A stretch of DNA of 64,000 nucleotides from Ketobacter sp036337295 (lineage in GTDB: Bacteria; Pseudomonadota; Gammaproteobacteria; Pseudomonadales; Ketobacteraceae). The stretch covers positions 310,001 to 374,000 of the forward strand of contig JAYZEN010000012.1 in NCBI GenBank assembly GCA_036337295.1, in the 5' to 3' direction. The notes beneath the pieces were generated by a model, which was not told the DNA's origin, did no database searches, and was given only the letters and a program-made list of their open reading frames with translations. The translations under genes and the position numbers were made by a program. Numbering within the stretch: the stretch's first letter is position 1; each line of letters opens with the position of its first letter. Positions 33,603 through 41,666 of this stretch are shown in pieces.

Positions 33603-34031
33603 ATGACCGGTCTCCTGTTTCGGTCACGGCGCCGGGCCATCAGCCTGACTGCGTTGATCGACGTGGTGTTCATCCTGCTCATGTTCTTCATGCTCACCTC
33701 CAGTTTTCAACAGTGGGGCACCCTCAGCCTGCAGCCGGTGGTGTCCAGCCCCGGTGAGGAGCCGGCGGACCCACTGCTGGTGACCCTCAGTGAACAGGGC
33801 GCTCTGGCACTGGATGGGAAGGGGTGGCAGCTGGCGGATTTCCGGCAACTGGATGGCCGTCATCAGAACTGGTTTGACCCGCAGCAGGCAGTGATCGTGC
33901 TGCCGGAAGCCGCGGTGCCGGTGCAGGACGTGATCGAGTTGCTGGACCGGATACGCAGCCTGGGCGTGGCCAATGTCAACTACGGTGGTGTGGTGCGCCT
34001 GGGTGATGCTGACGGAGCCACACGACCATGA
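33603..34031 (+). CDS. exbD: ExbD (first copy, proton-carrying Asp present)
   Basis: 142 residues. A basic cytosolic start is followed by one membrane helix containing LTALIDVVFILLMFFMLTSS, with the protonatable Asp at residue 20, and a periplasmic C-terminal domain of about 95 residues. It starts 3 bases after exbB and overlaps the second exbD by 4 bases (ATGA). It partners with ExbB and, judging from the tandem arrangement, probably with the second ExbD. Confidence 0.9.
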   Translation: MTGLLFRSRRRAISLTALIDVVFILLMFFMLTSSFQQWGTLSLQPVVSSPGEEPADPLLVTLSEQGALALDGKGWQLADFRQLDGRHQNWFDPQQAVIVLPEAAVPVQDVIELLDRIRSLGVANVNYGGVVRLGDADGATRP

Positions 34032-34504
34032 GCGCGCCCCTGTTGCCGTCGCGACGTTCCACCAGTCTGGATGATCGCCTGATTCCGCTGATCAATATTG
34101 TCTTTCTGCTGCTGATCTTTTTTCTGATTGCCGGTCAGGTTACCCAGCAGCAGAACACCCGTATTCAGGCACCGGAGTCCGTTGCCGAACCGACCCTGCG
34201 CAATCCGCAATGGTTGCTGGAAGTGGACGCCAGTCGCCAGTTGCGACTCAACGGTGAGTCAGTGGAGCTGGCGGATTTGTCCGCCCGCCTGATGGCGACG
34301 GCGGGATCATCGCAGCAGGCTTTGAGTTCTGCACCATCCGCACCTGCCACACCTACCAGGAAACTGGCGCTAAAGCTGGATCGTTCCCTGCGTGCCGGTG
34401 ACATGGATGAAGTGCTGCAGGCAGTGCGTTCTGCGGGCGCATTGGCCGTCACATTGTTGACTGTGCCCACTGCGGATTCTGCCCCCGGTGCCGCACAGCC
34501 ATGA
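34028..34504 (+). CDS. exbD: ExbD paralogue with Asn in place of the conserved Asp
   Basis: 158 residues with the same layout as its neighbour: basic N-terminus, one membrane helix (RLIPLINIVFLLLIFFLIAG, about 17-36) and a periplasmic domain. The residue equivalent to the proton-carrying Asp of ExbD is Asn23 (codon AAT), so this subunit should not carry protons itself. The gene is otherwise intact and tightly coupled to both neighbours, which argues against decay. A heterodimer with the Asp-bearing ExbD is the simplest model. Confidence 0.85.
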   Translation: MSAPLLPSRRSTSLDDRLIPLINIVFLLLIFFLIAGQVTQQQNTRIQAPESVAEPTLRNPQWLLEVDASRQLRLNGESVELADLSARLMATAGSSQQALSSAPSAPATPTRKLALKLDRSLRAGDMDEVLQAVRSAGALAVTLLTVPTADSAPGAAQP

Positions 34505-34517
34505 GAGGGCTCCAACG

Positions 34518-35336
34518 ATGAAGTATTGGCATTGGAGCATTGCCTTCCTGTTGGCACTGGGTATCCATGGCTCGTTACTGGTGGTGTTTCCGCGGGCACA
34601 GAATTCGGGGGCGTATTCCGCGGCCGCCGATGGCCATCAGGGGTTGGATGTGGGGCTCGGCCAACTGGGGTCCTATCAGGATAAGCTGGAAAGCAGTAAA
34701 CCCCAACCGGAAGTGGAGGTCGTTGAACCTGAGCCGCTGCCGGAACCGCCTCCTGTTTCCAAACCGCAACCGGTCAAGGCAGAGCCCAAGCCGGTGCTTG
34801 AAGCCGTGCAAACGGACGTACCACCCCCGGAAGCCCTAACGGTCAAAGAACCGGAACCGGCAACCGTTCAGGAACCCGTGGCGGACACACCTAAGGAGCC
34901 GGAAACGGTGCCCGAGGAGTCGACTCCGACCACTCCCAGTGAAAAGGCAACCGCAGCCCTGATCGAGGCGGAGAGCAACAGCAAGGCCATGCAACAGGCC
35001 ACCGGCACCCAGCAACAACAGCGGTCCGGTGGGCGCAAAGGCAATGCCAAGAGCTACTTTGCAGAGTTGATGGCCTGGTTGAATCAACACAAGGACTATC
35101 CGCCGGAACTGAAAAAAGAAAAGCAGCAGGGCGTTGTGGTGTTGACCTTTTCCATTAATCAATCAGGGGAAATCACAACAGCCAAAATCAAAACCAGCTC
35201 TGGGTTTCCGCAGTTGGATCAGGCCGCGTTGAACATGTTGGCTCAGGCCAATCCAGTGCCGCCGATTCCCGAAGCCATGGGGCGTGATCGGTTGTTGCTG
35301 ACCATTCCCGTTGAATATTCGCTTATTACCAAGTAA
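34518..35336 (+). CDS. tonB: TonB-family energy transducer
   Basis: 272 residues. An N-terminal signal anchor (WHWSIAFLLALGIHGSLLV, His in the helix as in TonB) is followed by a long Pro/Glu/Lys-rich spacer (about 60-150) with many PEP and KPQP repeats. The C-terminal TonB domain (about 180-272) includes YPPELKKEKQQGVVVLTF and SGFPQLDQAALNML. It spans the periplasm and energises the receptor encoded next. ATG 34518 follows a weak GAG ribosome site; the longer frame would overlap the exbD gene. Confidence 0.9.
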   Translation: MKYWHWSIAFLLALGIHGSLLVVFPRAQNSGAYSAAADGHQGLDVGLGQLGSYQDKLESSKPQPEVEVVEPEPLPEPPPVSKPQPVKAEPKPVLEAVQTDVPPPEALTVKEPEPATVQEPVADTPKEPETVPEESTPTTPSEKATAALIEAESNSKAMQQATGTQQQQRSGGRKGNAKSYFAELMAWLNQHKDYPPELKKEKQQGVVVLTFSINQSGEITTAKIKTSSGFPQLDQAALNMLAQANPVPPIPEAMGRDRLLLTIPVEYSLITK

Positions 35337-35356
35337 TGATAGCTAGGAGTAATTGC

Positions 35357-37687
35357 ATGCCTGTTTCCTCACGTAAAGCACAGCTCCCCCTGAGCCTGCG
35401 CCAACCTTCCAGCTTCGGTGGGTTGAACACCAAGAAAACCACACTGGCTTTGGGTATCAGTGCGCTGATGTTCAATCCAGTGGCCCTGGCCCAGGAGGAA
35501 GAAGAAGCGGTCGAACTGGATACCCTGCAGATCGAAGACCGCACCATCGACACCAATCCCTATGCGGAGCCCGGCGCGCCTTACAAGGCCAAAGTGTCCG
35601 GTGACCAGCGCCACGTTAAACCGCTGGCGGAAACCCCCCAGACCATCAACGTGCTGACCGGCACCATGATCGAAGAATCCGGTCGTACCGACCTGAAAGA
35701 GATTCTGCAAGCCCAGCCCGGCGTGACCATCGGTACCGGGGAAAACGGCAACGCATTTGGTGATCGCTACATCATTCGCGGCCATGAAGCCCGCAGCGAT
35801 GTGTTTGTGGATGGCTTGCGTGATCCGGGCATGACCACCCGGGAAAGCTTTGCCACAGAACAGGTGGAAATCACCAAGGGCCCCAGTTCCACTTTCGGCG
35901 GTCGGGGTACCACCGGCGGTGCGGTGAACAGCATCACCAAGCAGGCCAGCACCGAATACAACTTCACTGAGTTGTCCGGCGGCGTCGGTACTGACAACTA
36001 TTACCGTGCCACCGTGGATTCAAATCAGGTGCTGAGTGACACCGTGGCCGTGCGTGCTAACGTATTGCAGACGGCTGAAGATGTGCCTGACCGTGCCCCC
36101 GCAGATCGCGAGCGTACCGGTGCGGCGTTGTCTGCCTCATTCCAGGCCACCGACAAGCTGAATGTGATTGCGGATTACTACTACCTGAAAGCGCAGGATC
36201 GCCCTGATCTGGGCACCTACATCATGCCCGACGGTGGCAAGCCGGTGAAGGACATCCCCGTTTACTCCCAGGACTCTGATTTTCAGGATTCTGAAATCAA
36301 TGCCTTTACCCTGCGGGTGGCCTATGACATCAACGATCAGCTCCGCGTGACCAACGCTCTGCGTTATGGCACCACCGACAATGGTTATGTGACCACCGGT
36401 GTGCGCGGAAACGAGCGCGCCAGTACTGATCCCGAAGCGCCGGGGGCCTACACGGTCGCCTTGAGTTCGCGTCCTCACCAGGGTTGGCAGGAAGTTGAAT
36501 ACTTCGTGGATCAGCTGAACTTCTATTTTGACACCATTGAAGCGTCCGGCATTGGCCACAGCTTTGTGTTTGGTCTGGAATACTCCGACTATAAAGTACT
36601 GAACGGTGTGTATGAATACTCTCAGAACGGTGCCACCAATTGTATGTTACCGGGTCGAGGTAGTAATCCACCCAGTGGTGGCTACTGTATTATGGATGGC
36701 AATGGAGATTGGGTCAGCGATCCCACTGGCCTGACCCAGCGTGATATCAACAAAGGCGATTGGGATTCCGACTGGAACATCGATACTATCTCCGCGTCTG
36801 TGATGGATACTATCGACTTCAATACCGATTTCAGCATGTTCCTGGGGTTACGCTACGATACCTTCGATTACAAACTGGATCTCACCGGTGACGATGTTCG
36901 TTACGATGACGGCTTCTGGAATGGTCACGTAGGCCTGGTGTATGACGTGGCGGAAAACGGCAACGTTTATCTGACCTGGAGCACCGCTACCAACATCAGC
37001 GGCGGCGAATCCGATGTGGGCAACAACTGCGGCTACGGTGGCTTCTGCGGCATTGGCGAACCGGAAGATGTCACTAACTGGGAGTTGGGCACCAAGTGGA
37101 ATCTGTTCGACCAGAAATTGCTGGCTACCCTGGCGGTCTTCCGCATTGAAAAAGACAACGTGATGGAAGGCAGTGGTTATGGCGACGAAGACGCGTCATC
37201 CAACACGTCGGCCAACCAAGTACAAGGTATCGAAGCGTCTTTCGTGGGTAATATCACTGAAAAGCTGAGTGGTCAGTTCGGTGTGGCGGTGATGGAGTCT
37301 GAAGTGCTGGAGTCTGCTAACGAGGACAACATCGGACGTGAGCTCAGCAACTTCGCAGATAACAGTGCTTTCCTGCAGCTGCGTTATCAATTGCTGGATC
37401 AGTTCGCCTTTGGTGGAACCGCCACGTACAAGAGTGAGATGTACGCCGGTCAACCGGATACCGCTGCCGGCTATAACACCACCATCGACGATTACTCATA
37501 CACCGTGCCCAGTTACACTGTGTTTGACGTGTTCGCCGAATACGACATCACGGACGACCTGAATGCCCGCTTGAACGTCACCAACGTGACCGACAAGGAT
37601 TACTACCTGGCGGCTTATCGCAGCGGTTCCTTCACCTACATAGGGGATGCTCGTCGCGCTGTGCTAACCTTCACGTACCAGATGTAA
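35357..37687 (+). CDS. piuA: TonB-dependent siderophore receptor, Fiu/PiuA type
   Basis: 776 residues, with TAGGAG 8 bases before ATG 35357. An unusually long N-terminal region precedes a signal sequence (LALGISALMFNPVALAQ). The plug has KPLAETPQTINVLTG, IIRGHEARSDVFVDGLRDPG and VEITKGPSSTFGGRG, which is the Fiu/PiuA/CirA-like catecholate receptor pattern. The barrel ends VLTFTYQM. The Fiu assignment is supported by a PiuC/YbiX-type hydroxylase two genes downstream, a pairing known from Pseudomonas (piuA-piuC) and E. coli (fiu-ybiX). It is expected to import catecholate Fe(III) complexes. A 12-bp hairpin follows the gene. Confidence 0.85.
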   Translation: MPVSSRKAQLPLSLRQPSSFGGLNTKKTTLALGISALMFNPVALAQEEEEAVELDTLQIEDRTIDTNPYAEPGAPYKAKVSGDQRHVKPLAETPQTINVLTGTMIEESGRTDLKEILQAQPGVTIGTGENGNAFGDRYIIRGHEARSDVFVDGLRDPGMTTRESFATEQVEITKGPSSTFGGRGTTGGAVNSITKQASTEYNFTELSGGVGTDNYYRATVDSNQVLSDTVAVRANVLQTAEDVPDRAPADRERTGAALSASFQATDKLNVIADYYYLKAQDRPDLGTYIMPDGGKPVKDIPVYSQDSDFQDSEINAFTLRVAYDINDQLRVTNALRYGTTDNGYVTTGVRGNERASTDPEAPGAYTVALSSRPHQGWQEVEYFVDQLNFYFDTIEASGIGHSFVFGLEYSDYKVLNGVYEYSQNGATNCMLPGRGSNPPSGGYCIMDGNGDWVSDPTGLTQRDINKGDWDSDWNIDTISASVMDTIDFNTDFSMFLGLRYDTFDYKLDLTGDDVRYDDGFWNGHVGLVYDVAENGNVYLTWSTATNISGGESDVGNNCGYGGFCGIGEPEDVTNWELGTKWNLFDQKLLATLAVFRIEKDNVMEGSGYGDEDASSNTSANQVQGIEASFVGNITEKLSGQFGVAVMESEVLESANEDNIGRELSNFADNSAFLQLRYQLLDQFAFGGTATYKSEMYAGQPDTAAGYNTTIDDYSYTVPSYTVFDVFAEYDITDDLNARLNVTNVTDKDYYLAAYRSGSFTYIGDARRAVLTFTYQM

Positions 37688-37694
37688 GACGAAC

Positions 37695-37722
37695 CAGAAG
37701 GCATCCCGGTGGATGCCTTCTG
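37695..37722 (+). terminator. Perfect 12-bp hairpin after the piuA-type receptor gene
   Basis: CAGAAGGCATCC (37695-37706) and GGATGCCTTCTG (37711-37722) form a 12-bp perfect stem with a CGGT loop (UUCG-like tetraloop position). Only a short T-run (TGCTTTAG) follows, so it may be a partial terminator or an mRNA-stabilising stem rather than a full stop. Confidence 0.6.
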
Positions 37723-37740
37723 TGCTTTAGGGCTAATGAA

Positions 37741-38874
37741 ATGAGTAATACGGATTCCAGCATGAGCGGCAGCGCCCGACCCAAGTTACAGGGCATTCCG
37801 GCCGCGGTTACCTGCGTGGCGGACTATGAGCGCCTGGCGGCGGAATTCGTGGACCATCCAATTTTTGAATACCTGCAGGGCGGCAGCGGCAACGAGCAAA
37901 GCCTGCGTGACAATCTGCGGGTGTTCGATGAGTGCTATGTGCAAAACCGACTGCTGGCGGACGTTTCCCAGGGCGGTACGCACACTACCTTATTACAACA
38001 CCGACTGCGCCATCCCATCCTGTTGGCGCCGGTGGCGTATCAGAAACTGGCGCACCCGGCGGGCGAGGTGGAAGCGGCCCGGGGCGCCGATGCATTGGAA
38101 GCCGGCTGGGTCACCAGTACATTATCTTCCTGTTCCCTGGAAGACATCGCGACTCAGCACCAGGGCATGCGCTGGTTTCAACTGTATTTCCAACCGCAAA
38201 GAAAGCACACGCTGGAATTGGTGCGACGGGCGGAGTCTGCCGGTTACAGCGCCATCGTGGTGACCCTGGATGCCACCGTGCAGGCCTCCAGTCGGCGGGC
38301 CCAACGGGCGGGGTTTGCCTTTCCCGCTGGCGTGAGTGCCGTCAACCTGCAGGGCCATTCCGCCCCGCCCCAAGTGGCGTTGACGCCGGAGCAGAGTGTG
38401 ATTTTTCAGGGCGCCATGGCGGAGGCTCCCAAGTGGCAGGATCTGGAATGGCTGCTGGACAACACCGAATTGCCGGTGTTGGTGAAAGGCGTGCAGCGTG
38501 TGACGGACGCGGAACGGTTGCTGCGCCTGGGCGTGCAGGGCCTGGTGGCGTCCAATCATGGCGGGCGCGCTTTGGACGGTATGCCGGCGCCCCTGCGGGT
38601 GTTGCCGCAGCTGCGACAGGCTCTGGGCAACCAGGTGCCTATCCTGCTGGACAGCGGCGTCCGTTCCGGGTATGACGTGTTCAAAGCCCTGGCCCTGGGC
38701 GCCGATGCTGTGCTGATCGGCCGGCCGTTCCTGTACGGTTTGGCGGTGGCCGGTGCCCTGGGTGTGGCCCACGTACTGCGCCTGCTGCGGGATGAGCTGG
38801 AGCTGTGTATGGCATTGGCTGGCACACCGACGGTGGCGGATATTGGCCCGGATGCCGTGCTCCGATTAAATTGA
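37741..38874 (+). CDS. FMN-dependent alpha-hydroxy-acid oxidase/dehydrogenase
   Basis: 377 residues of the LldD/glycolate oxidase TIM-barrel family. The catalytic His and FMN-binding region SNHGGRALDGMPAP near 271 and the C-terminal phosphate site LLDSGVRSGYDVFKALALGA followed by DAVLIGRPFLY are complete. The N-terminal EYLQGGSGNEQS matches the family's YxxGGxxxE. It oxidises a 2-hydroxy acid to the 2-oxo acid. Its place between a siderophore receptor and a PiuC-type hydroxylase hints at processing of a hydroxy-carboxylate siderophore part, but lactate or glycolate remain possible. Confidence 0.9.
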   Translation: MSNTDSSMSGSARPKLQGIPAAVTCVADYERLAAEFVDHPIFEYLQGGSGNEQSLRDNLRVFDECYVQNRLLADVSQGGTHTTLLQHRLRHPILLAPVAYQKLAHPAGEVEAARGADALEAGWVTSTLSSCSLEDIATQHQGMRWFQLYFQPQRKHTLELVRRAESAGYSAIVVTLDATVQASSRRAQRAGFAFPAGVSAVNLQGHSAPPQVALTPEQSVIFQGAMAEAPKWQDLEWLLDNTELPVLVKGVQRVTDAERLLRLGVQGLVASNHGGRALDGMPAPLRVLPQLRQALGNQVPILLDSGVRSGYDVFKALALGADAVLIGRPFLYGLAVAGALGVAHVLRLLRDELELCMALAGTPTVADIGPDAVLRLN

Positions 38875-38878
38875 AACG

Positions 38879-38923
38879 CTATCTGCCAAGACACTATCTG
38901 TTAAGACACTATCTGCCAAGACC
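38879..38923 (+). repeat. Three tandem 15-bp repeats
   Basis: CTATCTGCCAAGACA, CTATCTGTTAAGACA and CTATCTGCCAAGACC run without gaps directly after the stop of the hydroxy-acid oxidase gene (38872-38874) and end just before the ribosome site (AGGAGAG) of the PiuC-type gene. Confidence 0.95.
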
Positions 38924-38935
38924 CAGGAGAGCCTC

Positions 38936-39619
38936 ATGTTGATTGTGATTGAAAACCTGTTGTCGGCGGAGGAAGTGACCCAGTTTCGCCAGCACCTGGA
39001 TCAGGCACAATGGGAGGCGGGCAGTCACAGTGCCGGCGAAGTGGCCCGCGCGGTGAAGTCCAACCTGCAATTGCCGGATGACGGTGAGCTGGCCATCGCA
39101 TTAGGTAATCACCTGTTGCGTGTCCTGGCGCAGCATCCCCAGTTTGTGTCGGCGGCCTTACCCAAAACCATTTATCCACCCAAATTCAATCGCTACGCTG
39201 ACGGTGGCCACTACGGTGTCCATGTGGACAGCGCGGTGATGCAGTTGCCCGGTCAGCGTGACAGCCTGCGCACGGATCTGTCGGCCACGGTGTTTCTGTC
39301 CGCACCCGAGGACTACGACGGTGGGGAGTTGATGATCGAAGGTCAGTTCGGCGCCCAGGCGGTGAAACTGAATGCGGGGGACATGGTGTTGTATCCTTCC
39401 TCAAGCCTGCATCAGGTGTTGCCGGTAACGGAGGGCGCCCGGGTCTGTTCCTTCTTCTGGATTCAAAGCCTGGTGCGGGACGACAGCCAGCGTGAGCTGC
39501 TGTACGACCTGGACCAAAGTATCCAGGCCCTGCGGGCGGCGGGGGGGACGCCCCACGGCGAGATCAGCCGTCTCACCGGCATCTACCACAACCTGTTGCG
39601 GCAATGGGTTGAGACCTGA
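38936..39619 (+). CDS. piuC: PKHD-type Fe(II)/2-oxoglutarate hydroxylase, PiuC/YbiX family
   Basis: 227 residues. The 2-His-1-carboxylate triad is visible as HVDSAVM (His96, Asp98) and LHQVLPV (His near 158), with Arg for 2-oxoglutarate in GARVCSFFW. IYPPKFNRYADGGHYGVHVD is the family signature. Relatives (PiuC, YbiX) are iron-regulated and encoded next to Fiu/PiuA receptors, and influence catecholate and siderophore-drug uptake, although their substrate is not settled. The stop touches the end of the convergent TRAP transporter gene. Confidence 0.92.
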   Translation: MLIVIENLLSAEEVTQFRQHLDQAQWEAGSHSAGEVARAVKSNLQLPDDGELAIALGNHLLRVLAQHPQFVSAALPKTIYPPKFNRYADGGHYGVHVDSAVMQLPGQRDSLRTDLSATVFLSAPEDYDGGELMIEGQFGAQAVKLNAGDMVLYPSSSLHQVLPVTEGARVCSFFWIQSLVRDDSQRELLYDLDQSIQALRAAGGTPHGEISRLTGIYHNLLRQWVET

Positions 39620-41665
39620 TTAAGCGGCGCGACGCAGGCTCAACAGGCACACCGCCAGCAGCATAACTGCCCCTATACCTTGCCCGGCCATACCCTGCCA
39701 GCCACTGTGCGTCGCAGGCCACAGCAGCAAGCAGCCACTGGCCAACAGTATTGCTCGGTGCCATCCACTGAGACTCGCTTCCAGATAACCCTGCAGGGCT
39801 CCCACCAACGCGTACAGCCCCAGTGCCGCACTGATGAAAATCCACAGAGCCTGCCCACTGTCACCGCCGATCAACGGCGTATAGGCAAACAGCAGGGGAA
39901 TGATGTAGAGCCCCTTGGCCAGCTTCCAGGCGGCAAACCCGGTCTGCATGGGGGGTGTTTTGGCAATGGCGGCGGCGGCAAAGGCGGTCAGGCACACCGG
40001 TGGCGTCACATTGCTGTCCTGGGACAGCCAGAAAATAATCATGTGGGCGGACACCAGGGCGGCGCTGATCAGGGCCGGTGACAGAGCCTGCTCCAGCAAC
40101 ATGGGCTTTAGCTCGTCCGGTAGCGTGGCTAGCAGGGCCTGGGCGCTGGCGTTGCTCATAGGGGCGCTGAGCTGGGAGAGGGCGTCCGGTGCGGTCAGCA
40201 AGAACAGTCCCCGGGCCGCTTCCGGCAGTTCCCCCGCCAGCATCAGCCCCAGTATCTGCTGCTCGGCAATCAGTTGATAGAGAATCGGTGCGGAGAGTGT
40301 GGCCAGCACGATGTAGGAAGCGGTCACCGGCAGACCCATCCCCAGAATCAGCGAAGCCAGGGCCACCAGCACCAGGCTGAGCAGCAAGCTGCCTTCCGCC
40401 CACTGGCTGATCATCAGCGAAAAGGTGTTACCAATGCCGGTGGTGGTGACCACGTTCACGATCAATCCCACCGTAATCAGCAGCAGTGCGGTGGACGTCA
40501 TATTGAGCGCTCCCTGGTGCAGGGCCGCCACGATATCGCGCAGGGTCATGGGGCGCTTGGAGCACCAACTGGCCACCACCACCGCGAGGATGGCAATGCC
40601 GCCGGCGTAGGTGGGAGTGAAGCCCAGCACCAGGGCGCCCACCAGAATCAGAATGGGCAGCAGTGAAGGCCAACCCTGCCGCAGAACCTGGCTGACGCTG
40701 CGTTCGCTGAGGGACTGGCGGGGCAGGTTCAGGCGGCGGGCTTCCACCCGTACAAAAAATCCGATGGACAAAAAATACAGCAGCGCCGGCAGGGCCGCGT
40801 AGCCGATGATCTGCAGATAGGGCACCTGGGTGTAGTTGGCCATAATGAAGGCGCCGGCACCCATTACCGGGGGCATTAACTGTCCGCCGGTGGAGGCGGC
40901 AGCTTCAATACCGGCGGCAAAGCGGGGCGGAAACCCGGCTTTCTGCATCAAGGGAATGGTGATGACGCCGGTGGAGGCGGTGTTGGCCACGGCGGAACCG
41001 GACACCGACCCCATCAATCCGGACGCCACCACGGCCACCAGGCCGGGGCCACCGGTCCAGCGCCCGGCGGCGCAACGGGCCAGCTCGATGATTACGTCAC
41101 CGGCGCCGGAGCGTAGCAGAAAGGCGCCGAACAGAATGAAAGTAAAGACGTAGGACCAGGAAATGCGGGCAATGGAGCCGAACATGCCCTCGCCTCCGTA
41201 CACACTGCGGAACAGCAGGGTATCCAGGGACAGACCGGGGAAGTTGAACAGGCCGTCGATCCACTGCCCCCACCACACCACATAGCTCAGGGCCACCAGG
41301 GTCAGGATGGGAATGGTCCAGCCCAGGGTGCGCCGGGTCCATTCCAGGGCCAGCATAATGACGACTATGGCGGCGGCACGATCCCACGGGCTCAAGGCCA
41401 CGCCACGCTCATACAGCGCCACTTCCTGCCAGCCCAGCCACAGGCAGGCGGCGACGCCCAGCACGCCCAGCAGCAGGTTCACTCGGCGCCGGGTGGGCAG
41501 GGCCGGAACGGTCAGGCTGCACAGCAGGCCAAAGCCGGCGAAATGAAACAGCGCCACCCACAGATCCGGTAACGTGCTCAGGGTGTTGAAGTAGAGATGG
41601 CAGAGGGAGAGCACCACGCCCAGCACGGTGCCCATCTGCGTCATCCGGCGTTGGCCAGGGCCCAT
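39620..41665 (-). CDS. TRAP transporter fused permease (DctQM type)
   Basis: 681 residues, almost all membrane. An N-terminal 4-helix DctQ-like part (about 1-130) is fused to a 12-helix DctM-like large subunit. DctM signatures such as GLMGSVSGSAVANTASTGVI, AAASTGGQLMPPVMGAGAFI and ILGMGLPVTASYIVL are intact. It works with a TAXI-type binding protein, encoded 1 base upstream, in sodium- or proton-driven uptake of a carboxylate-type solute. Substrate unknown. It converges with the PiuC-type gene without any gap. Confidence 0.93.
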   Translation of the reverse strand: MGPGQRRMTQMGTVLGVVLSLCHLYFNTLSTLPDLWVALFHFAGFGLLCSLTVPALPTRRRVNLLLGVLGVAACLWLGWQEVALYERGVALSPWDRAAAIVVIMLALEWTRRTLGWTIPILTLVALSYVVWWGQWIDGLFNFPGLSLDTLLFRSVYGGEGMFGSIARISWSYVFTFILFGAFLLRSGAGDVIIELARCAAGRWTGGPGLVAVVASGLMGSVSGSAVANTASTGVITIPLMQKAGFPPRFAAGIEAAASTGGQLMPPVMGAGAFIMANYTQVPYLQIIGYAALPALLYFLSIGFFVRVEARRLNLPRQSLSERSVSQVLRQGWPSLLPILILVGALVLGFTPTYAGGIAILAVVVASWCSKRPMTLRDIVAALHQGALNMTSTALLLITVGLIVNVVTTTGIGNTFSLMISQWAEGSLLLSLVLVALASLILGMGLPVTASYIVLATLSAPILYQLIAEQQILGLMLAGELPEAARGLFLLTAPDALSQLSAPMSNASAQALLATLPDELKPMLLEQALSPALISAALVSAHMIIFWLSQDSNVTPPVCLTAFAAAAIAKTPPMQTGFAAWKLAKGLYIIPLLFAYTPLIGGDSGQALWIFISAALGLYALVGALQGYLEASLSGWHRAILLASGCLLLWPATHSGWQGMAGQGIGAVMLLAVCLLSLRRAA

Positions 41666-41666
41666 C

